Of a DNA stretch of 64,000 nucleotides, positions 57,664-64,000 are shown piece after piece. The stretch is from Caprella mutica. Lineage: Eukaryota > Arthropoda > Malacostraca > Amphipoda > Caprellidae. The DNA lies in the NCBI GenBank assembly GCA_947561585.1, contig CANNZV010000343.1, positions 62,001 to 126,000 of the forward strand. The letters are read 5' to 3'. Positions within the stretch are counted from its first letter, which is position 1. The number at the start of each line of letters is the position of its first letter. The position numbers were made by a program, and so were the translations under genes. Under the pieces are notes generated by a model. That model was not told the DNA's origin, ran no database searches, and saw nothing but the letters and a program-made list of their open reading frames with translations.

Positions 57664-58559
57664 TTTTGTAATCTGGAAAAAAAAGGGATCCGACTTAAGA
57701 AAAAATATTATTGAAATTCACCTTCAAAGAAAACTTGGGAATAAAATTTGAAATTGATGTAAAAAACACTGAATGAAAGTCGTACTTTTTATTTTAGTAA
57801 ATTATGAAATTAAGTAATTAATTCATCTATCAAAAAGCTTCAGGATAGAGGGCTAAAATAAAATTTATCCGATTCACTGATAAGCTAATATAGCAAAGAA
57901 TAATTGTGAGTACTAATGTTCTGGTATACGGTTTTACTGTATTGTATATCCAAGTTGCACATTAACTAGGTACCTAAGCTACTTACACTACTCAGTTACA
58001 ACTGAGGTCAATGACCCTAGTTTAGTTGGATTGCCGTGGGTTGCTAGACTAATCCTAACTTAAATATTATAGTGGGCGAGTGATAGGTAAAAACCATCAG
58101 TAAACAGCATGAAAAAAATTGTACAATTGAACATATGAAAATTTTTGTTAGTTATATTGAAAAATCAATGATTTTTGATTAAATCCATTTTAAAACATAA
58201 GTCAATTCCGTTAAACTAAACAACTTTTTATCATACATTGAACTTGTCAACAAAACAATTTGAATAAATATATACTAGAAAATATCTCCATTACTCACCT
58301 TACTAGTATATTTCTAGTTCTTACTCAGTACTGGTATGTAGCTACTAGGCACAGTAGAACCTTACTCTTTAACATCTGTGAAGCGAATGTGATGTCAACA
58401 GCTCAAGCCAAACATTTTATACCTCCTCCATGCCTAGGCTATCTACCTATGATAGTAAACAAACAAAGAACTATCTAATCACCATAACTATCACAGTGTT
58501 AAGTGACTCACGCCTGAGATATCATGGTACTTGTAATAATAGCGTGAGAATTTGCAATG
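57664..58559. other. Upstream region of MAN2C1, no gene seen
   Basis: Should contain the MAN2C1 5' UTR and promoter (the gene reads leftwards from 57,663). It is AT-rich with no repeat or motif that I can name. Confidence 0.5.
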
Positions 58560-58570
58560 GAGTTCAATTA

Positions 58571-58999
58571 TCAATTAATTTAGTAGGGGTTTAACGTCTG
58601 CTTCGGAACCAGAGGTCATATCGCTGACGTCAAAAGGAAATTAAGTACAAGGGACTAGAAGAAGCAGTCTGAAAGGAAAGTGGCTCCATGAACAAAGTCA
58701 CTTACCACCGTCGGTGATAATGCTCATGGATGCAGAAAAGCTACTCCATAAATGCAGTCACTTACCAAAGGAATGTGACGAAAAAGGTCACAAGCACCGG
58801 TGGCTGCACTCACGGATGGAAGAGGAAAATGAAGAGGTGATAGTAAATGAAGCCTACGAGCCTGCCTAACAAAAAAATCTAAGACCTCGTAGTTGAAGAG
58901 CATAACCCTAGCGCTATCCTCTATAACTGCAAGTAGCGTTAACAAAATGATAACCATGGTAAAAATGAAAAAAGACAAACCATAATCCAAATTACAACA
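58571..58999 (-). mobile_element. SINE-like copy with 11-bp target duplication
   Basis: Flanked by GAGTTCAATTA at 58,560-58,570 and 59,000-59,010, with partial similarity continuing for four more bases. The sense strand is minus: it begins TGTTGTAATTTGGATTATGG, so it is 5' truncated relative to the 15,860 copy, and ends GACGTTAAACCCCTACTAAA. Long, variable duplications and 5' truncation indicate target-primed reverse transcription. Its minus strand keeps a frame beginning DYGLSFFIFTM that is also found in the 15,860 copy. Confidence 0.8.
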
Positions 59000-59099
59000 G
59001 AGTTCAATTATAAAGAGTTTATAAAGAACAATTTATAACTTCCTATCAATGGCTACCTAGGTACTAGTAATGAAATCATAATCTACTAATATTATATTT

Positions 59100-59375
59100 A
59101 TACTTTAGAGGAGTTTTACGTCTGCTTTAGAATCCTAGTTAACATCGAAAAATAAATACAAAAGACTTTAAAAAGCAATCAAAGAGGAAAGTGGCTTCGT
59201 CAACAAAGTCACCTACCACCAGTCGCCGGTCGGTGACAAGCTCATGAATGCAAAAGATCTACTCCGTGAATGCATGCAGTCACTTACCAATGAATGTGAC
59301 GAAAAAGGACACAAGTACCGGTGACTGCACCCACGAACGAAAGAGAAAAATGAAGAGTTAGTATTTACCTTTTCT
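59100..59375 (-). mobile_element. Second SINE-like copy, diverged
   Basis: Contains GGAGTTTTACGTCTGCTTTA, GTGGCTTCGTCAACAAAGTC and GACTGCACCCACGAACG. It lies 100 bases right of the previous copy, in the same orientation, and is older judging by substitutions. Confidence 0.7.
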
Positions 59376-61163
59376 ATAGTTTCTTCCAGAAACAATTCCC
59401 TTTCAATAGAAAGCAGAAGTTAAACTTCCTACCATGGCTTACTTAATATACATATATTATTATGCTATGTAAGACATGGCCCTACCAAATTAGGTCAACA
59501 TTCCTGTATTAATAAACTGATTTCTTCAAAATACCATCAATCCCATAATAAAATTTCTGTCTGTTCGTCATTGTATGCTTGGAAATCAGCTGGGTATCAT
59601 GCATACGAAATTATTTTGATATTAATTTAATAAACGGTTTCATCGAATACATTTTAAAAGTTTAAAATTTTGGAGTAAATGTGAACCAGGGACTTGTTAC
59701 ATTATATAGAACTAGTGAACTACCTATTCAAGTCAAGTTAATTCTTTATCAATACACACAATATATACATAAGATTAAAATATACTTGATAGAGCTAGAA
59801 GGGGACACAAAGACACTTCGAAATTTCAGAAATTTCGGACACGGCAATTTATGGGAAGGTACAAATTTCCAATAATTCGCTGTTTATAAATAAATACTGA
59901 ATCAAGGATACAGCTTTTTAAACAAAATTTACACAATATTTATTTTAACTGATCCAAAAAAGTGGGAATGCAACGTGAAGCACCAGTGAACCAATATATT
60001 GTATATTCTGTTAATTTCAGTGCAGAGGGATTAATATGAAATTTAACCAATAAAAATTTTCACAGTCTTGTAAATGTTCACAAGAATCAGATATTTAGTG
60101 GCACAGCAGCAGACAATTTGTGCACTATTAATAAGGTTAGACTACCATGAACAAAAAAAGGTATTCCACATGAATTTATAGAGCGAACGTTAACTATAGG
60201 TAATACTACAAAAAATATTTTGTCAAGTTCGAAATTGCAGTGTTGCACTATTAGGGTGAATACGCAATAGCCGATAACAATTTAAGGAAATATAATCAGT
60301 TTTCGAAGGGAATTGGATATAGGGAGCATTTTTTTGTTGTACCGTGTATTCAGTTTAGTGATGCTGTAAATTGAAAAGATTCTTCGATCTTAACCACTAC
60401 GCGGTGCACTGAAAAGATTCTTCCTAGTCACTTCCTATCGAAAACTGAATTTTTTCTTTCAAGTTCCTATCGGCTACTGTGTCATATCGGTTACTGTTCA
60501 ATTTAGTAAAGACGGAGACTGTTTCAATTGATGGTTTTCGACTAACTAGTTTTCGATGGAATTATATAACAATTTCTAACGGTTTAATATCAAATACCCT
60601 AATATCTTATCAACGCGAGGTGTTAAAGATATGGAATAGGACTATCGCAATAAAGTTACTGATAAGAAACTCTTTTCGTGACAAACAAAACACTTGTTTG
60701 TAGCACCTGCACCGTCTGTTTTCATCAGGAATATCAGTAATTTAATCAACTCAACAGATAATAAAGATAAGATAAATCTGTTGCAGAGGTATGGAGTTTA
60801 AACTTCAAAATAACCCTGTGTAATATTATAGAAAATGTCTACGCTACCTTAAATTTCAACAAGGCACTAATTTGTTGAATAATGGAGGGTTTTTATTATG
60901 ACTTCATAATAAAATATTATGAAATAAAATAATAAATGTCATAATAAAATAATATCTTTTCTACATTACTACTGAGCAATTTCTATTATTCTTTCAAAGG
61001 TATCTAATGGGAGGCGGAAACTGATTGGTGACTACGGCTCAATGGAGAGTTTATCTCGTACGACAGAATTTAAAATCAAGAAAGGCGCGATAATTAATGG
61101 ACTACAGTAACTTCTACTTTCAGTAAGAAAACCAATATGGCGTCCAATGTTACTATCGCCATC
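59376..61163. other. Intergenic, no gene seen
   Basis: AT-rich. The plus frames at 59,681-59,875 and 60,479-60,703 have no recognisable homology or splice context. The right end should contain the 3' UTR of the channel gene, which reads leftwards from 61,164. Confidence 0.5.
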
Positions 61164-63574
61164 CTAGGTGAGCCAGTAGGTCCAGTATGCAATGTTACAA
61201 ACTAGGAAGAACGAACTGAAGAAGGCAGGGGAGTAAGTCTCTACTCTGATTTGCCACTCCAGGTAAATATTGCCAGGAATTGGCGCCGCTGCATTCTGGA
61301 GTAACTGAAAAGGGAATTCAACAAAAGAATTCTGAGACATATCCATATATTTCATGTTTTTATTTACTACCAATAATCAGTTATTTAAATAATGTACTAA
61401 CAGAAAAAAAGAGTCCTGCACGATGATAATTTCACAAATTACAGTTTTCTAATTTACAATTATTTTCAAATCTTAAAAACTTGTCATGGTGCACCCAGAC
61501 CAATTTTAAAATATCTGCAAGCATTACAAATAGACCTAGTAAAGTTTCTTTTGGAAATGTGAAATTAGTAAACTGAGAAAAATGTTCTACACTCAAACTT
61601 TTCTTTTACTTGTTGTGGACTAGTGGATTCATTACTAATTTTTCATTAACAGTTTTCGAACATTTTCAAAATGGCATTTAGAATACAATTTATCATTTGC
61701 TAGATTATCGATGCTATGAACAGTCTACTTTTTCTTTTCCTTTAAATTCACCAAGCAAAGAGTAAACTTAAAGGCACCTTTTACCATTTCTCTGACCTTT
61801 TCCTTGATTCCTTGCGGTAACCCTGTGACAGTTTTGTCTCTACCGACATCAGTAGTGGGTGCAACAGAGCCGGTACTGAATGCCTCTTTGACAGAAATAG
61901 TGCTAGTTTTGCGTGCAAAATTCCCCGTTTTGGCGGGAAAAGCGTTATTCAAAGTCTGGGTAGCTTCCACCGCCTTATTCTGAAATGAAGAGAATAACAT
62001 TTTCCTTGGAAATCTGTTAGGTATTTTGATAGAAAAAGAAAATTCACAGTCTGTTTCAAATATAGCTCATTAATATCAATAACGTCATAACTCAAAAGAG
62101 TCACAAATTTCGGTTTATGTGATCCATCATTTTCAGAAATAACTAATCTTTATTATTATGATTTATGGAATGGCTTACTAACCTCTTCAAGTTCATTTAA
62201 GCTCAGTTCTGGATTTTATTTAAACTAATGTCAAAAATAAAACAGTGAAAAGTGAACAATATTTAGATATACCGTTAATGAACTTAATGACTGATATGTT
62301 AATAATAAAATAATTATAAATCACTGGTAAAACATCTCGATTTGTTCTATCAACTATGCATGGTAAGTTAGAAAGAGTGGTAGACATTAACATTAGGCAA
62401 AGAGAGAATACAGCTTTTTATTACTTACCTGGAGTTTCCTTGCCTTGTCTTTGAGTCTGAGGGCGACGGCGTACTCCACCAACACCCCAAACACCATAGC
62501 GACACACAGCAACATCCACTGGTCCACTGCTTTGGCGTAAGAAACCTTAGGACCCTCCGTTCTGAAAATAAGACAACGTTAGCAACATTTAGAGTAGGAT
62601 TGTCTTGAGTCTGATTGAAAAGATTTATACCCAACAGAATGTTCGCATTTTCAAAAGTGTGATTTAAACTTAGCATTAAAGGTTTTTAGGGTTCGAACTT
62701 TCGTATAGTAAGACGAATAGATTTTGTATTATTCAAAATCTATTAAACTCTAAAAATTTCACAGTTGAGTATAATTACCTCTTTTGAAAATATGTTGAAC
62801 CACGATAATTGATATCATTTGAGCCGTTTAAACTATCGTTTAAATGAACAATAGTTGAGAAAAATTTCACTGTCAACACAGTGGATAAAGTTAAATATAC
62901 TAATTAGTAACACATATATCTAATATTATAATACGGAAATACCTATATATTATCTGTGTTTGGAGCTCATCATCAGTTGATACTTGATAGATTCATCAGT
63001 AGACCAAGTAATAAATATACTAAATACTGGATTTTTGACCATGAGGCCCCCTTCACACTTGCTTTTCTAAACGCCGCCTTTAAAAAAATGCTCATGGCAT
63101 AAAGTTTAGTTGCAATTGATTACAACGGAGCCCTTCACACTTGCGCTTTTTTTACCAGCATTTTTTCTAACGCAAGTGTGAAGGGCTCGTTGAATTCAAT
63201 TGCAGCTAAACTTTTTGTCATGAGCCTTTTTTTAAAGGCCGCGTTGAGAAACACAAGTGTGAAGTGGGCCCGAGAGATAAGTTATGGCTGGGCAATAAAA
63301 GATAAATTAGGGTCCATGTTTAATCTTCTACGGCTCCCACATAACTTTCTCTGTGGTTAAGAACTTAAGGCTCACCTCACAGAGGAGAACATGGAGACCA
63401 TGGTGAGCAAAGTGGTGATGGTGAGCACCATCCTAGCAGGCACTTGGTCAATGGGCACGAGAAACGTCAGCCAGGACACGAACACGAACATGCTCGATGG
63501 GATGAAGGTATTCAGAAAGTAGTAAGTGATTCGACGTCTCAGCTCTATCTTCACGTCAAGCCTAGGCCATGAAC
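61164..63574 (-). CDS. Cys-loop ligand-gated ion channel subunit, 3' part
   Basis: Four exons in reading order: 63574-63376, 62561-62429, 61979-61785, 61304-61164, with continuous frame and a TAG stop; about 221 residues are present. Exon A holds pre-M1 and M1 (ITYYFLNTFIPSSMFVFVSW) and M2. M2 is preceded by PAR at -2' to 0', with Thr at 6' and Leu at 9' (TTLLTM), features typical of anion-conducting members such as GABA, glycine, glutamate and pH-gated chloride channels. Exon B holds M3 (KAVDQWMLLCVAMVFGVLVE). Exon C is the cytoplasmic loop, rich in Lys/Thr/Ser. Exon D ends with M4 (YSPAFFSSFFLVCNIAYWTY). The extracellular ligand-binding domain with the Cys loop lies beyond 64,000 on the plus coordinate, so the ligand cannot be named. 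The donor of exon C (ATG/GTAAAA) is weak; the alternative one base-phase later breaks M4. Confidence 0.9.
63049..63272. mobile_element. Foldback MITE in channel-gene intron
   Basis: The left arm begins GGCCCCCTTCACACTTGC and the right arm, on the minus strand, GGGCCCACTTCACACTTGTG. The arms pair over about 100 bases through AAGTTTAG(T/C)TGCAATTGA and GCCCTTCACACTTGCG. A target duplication is not clear. It lies between exons A and B of the channel gene. Confidence 0.75.
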
Positions 63575-64000
63575 CTGCAAAGATATTAGAACGGGATTTC
63601 AGACTTACTATCATTTCTAAGGATTAATAATCAATGTATTTGAACCAGTTAGGTAAGCTGGAAGTCTATGTAAACAAACCATTGCAACAATAGAGCTAGG
63701 TGGTTGATGGACATTTAACTCAAAAACATTTGGCCGAACAGACGTTTGGCCGAAATATATTTCTTTTGAAAACAAAAAAAGGGATGGTAATATTATTTAA
63801 TATAATAAAATAATAACTTTATACCGGGTGGGCCAAAAGTCACTTTACCATTTTAAAACTTTTTACGCACAAGCCATGAAAGATAAACCTAATTAGTAGA
63901 CTGCAAATGAAAGAAGAATATTTAAAGTTTTTACTGAAAAATTTCTTTCAAAAAATATCTCCCTTCATTATTTAAGCACATATGAACCTAATCTATACTG
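63575..64000. repeat. Channel intron and partial mariner-type element at the window edge
   Basis: Positions 63,728-63,760 contain repeated TTTGGCCGAA words. From 63,824, after TA, the sequence CCGGGTGGGCCAAAAGTCAC looks like the left terminus of a Tc1/mariner-type element that runs off the window. No upstream exon of the channel gene is visible. Confidence 0.5.

Noticed and set aside
63728..63760. TTTGGCCGAA direct repeats as a regulatory site
   Set aside because: Short repeated words of this kind are common in mobile-element ends; nothing ties them to the channel gene.
1..64000. tRNA or rRNA genes
   Set aside because: No cloverleaf-like sequence with convincing A and B boxes and no rRNA-like block was seen on either strand by eye; a covariance-model search was not possible here.

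Overview
The window is a piece of an AT-rich, intron-dense animal nuclear genome. Its genes are split by GT-AG introns, the predicted proteins align by eye with animal families at moderate similarity, and a large share of the sequence is transposable-element debris. The protein set (WDR91, B3GALT6, ING4/5, MAN2C1, an anion-type Cys-loop channel) and a SINE-like repeat ending in GACGTTAAACCCC plus an A/T-rich tail suggest an invertebrate, perhaps a mollusc or another lophotrochozoan. The phylum is an inference and cannot be settled from sequence alone.

Layout. Positions 1-25,100 hold no host gene that I can support. They contain a 2-kb TIR element (1021-3040) with a decayed Tc1/mariner-type element inside it, a frameshifted LINE reverse transcriptase (3490-4500), a foldback-like element with a 21-bp array (4590-5666), several hAT-type MITEs with 8-bp target duplications, a 3.2-kb TA-flanked TIR element (6966-10163), and a 12.6-kb composite of inverted tandem arrays (about 11,060-23,750).

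Positions 25,118-35,258 carry a complete 16-exon WDR91 gene (+), whose introns are loaded with minisatellites and MITEs. Positions 35,259-41,483 are repeats only. A single-coding-exon B3GALT6 (+) lies at 41,484-42,536. It is convergent with a 7-exon ING4/5-type PHD-finger gene (-, 44,372-50,050). A 12-exon MAN2C1 cytosolic alpha-mannosidase (-) follows at 51,725-57,663. The last four exons (M1 to M4) of a Cys-loop ligand-gated channel (-) lie at 61,164-63,574; its 5' part is outside the window.

The genes act in unrelated processes: endosome maturation, glycosaminoglycan linker synthesis, chromatin reading, free-oligosaccharide breakdown and synaptic-type ion conduction. Nothing indicates a functional cluster. 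The unusual part is the repeat landscape. Three nested elements independently show arms built from tandem arrays in opposite orientation, and a modular family of hAT-type MITEs shares CAGTCTG-type ends and one internal core. All exon coordinates are my own splice-junction reading, checked for frame continuity but not against transcripts.
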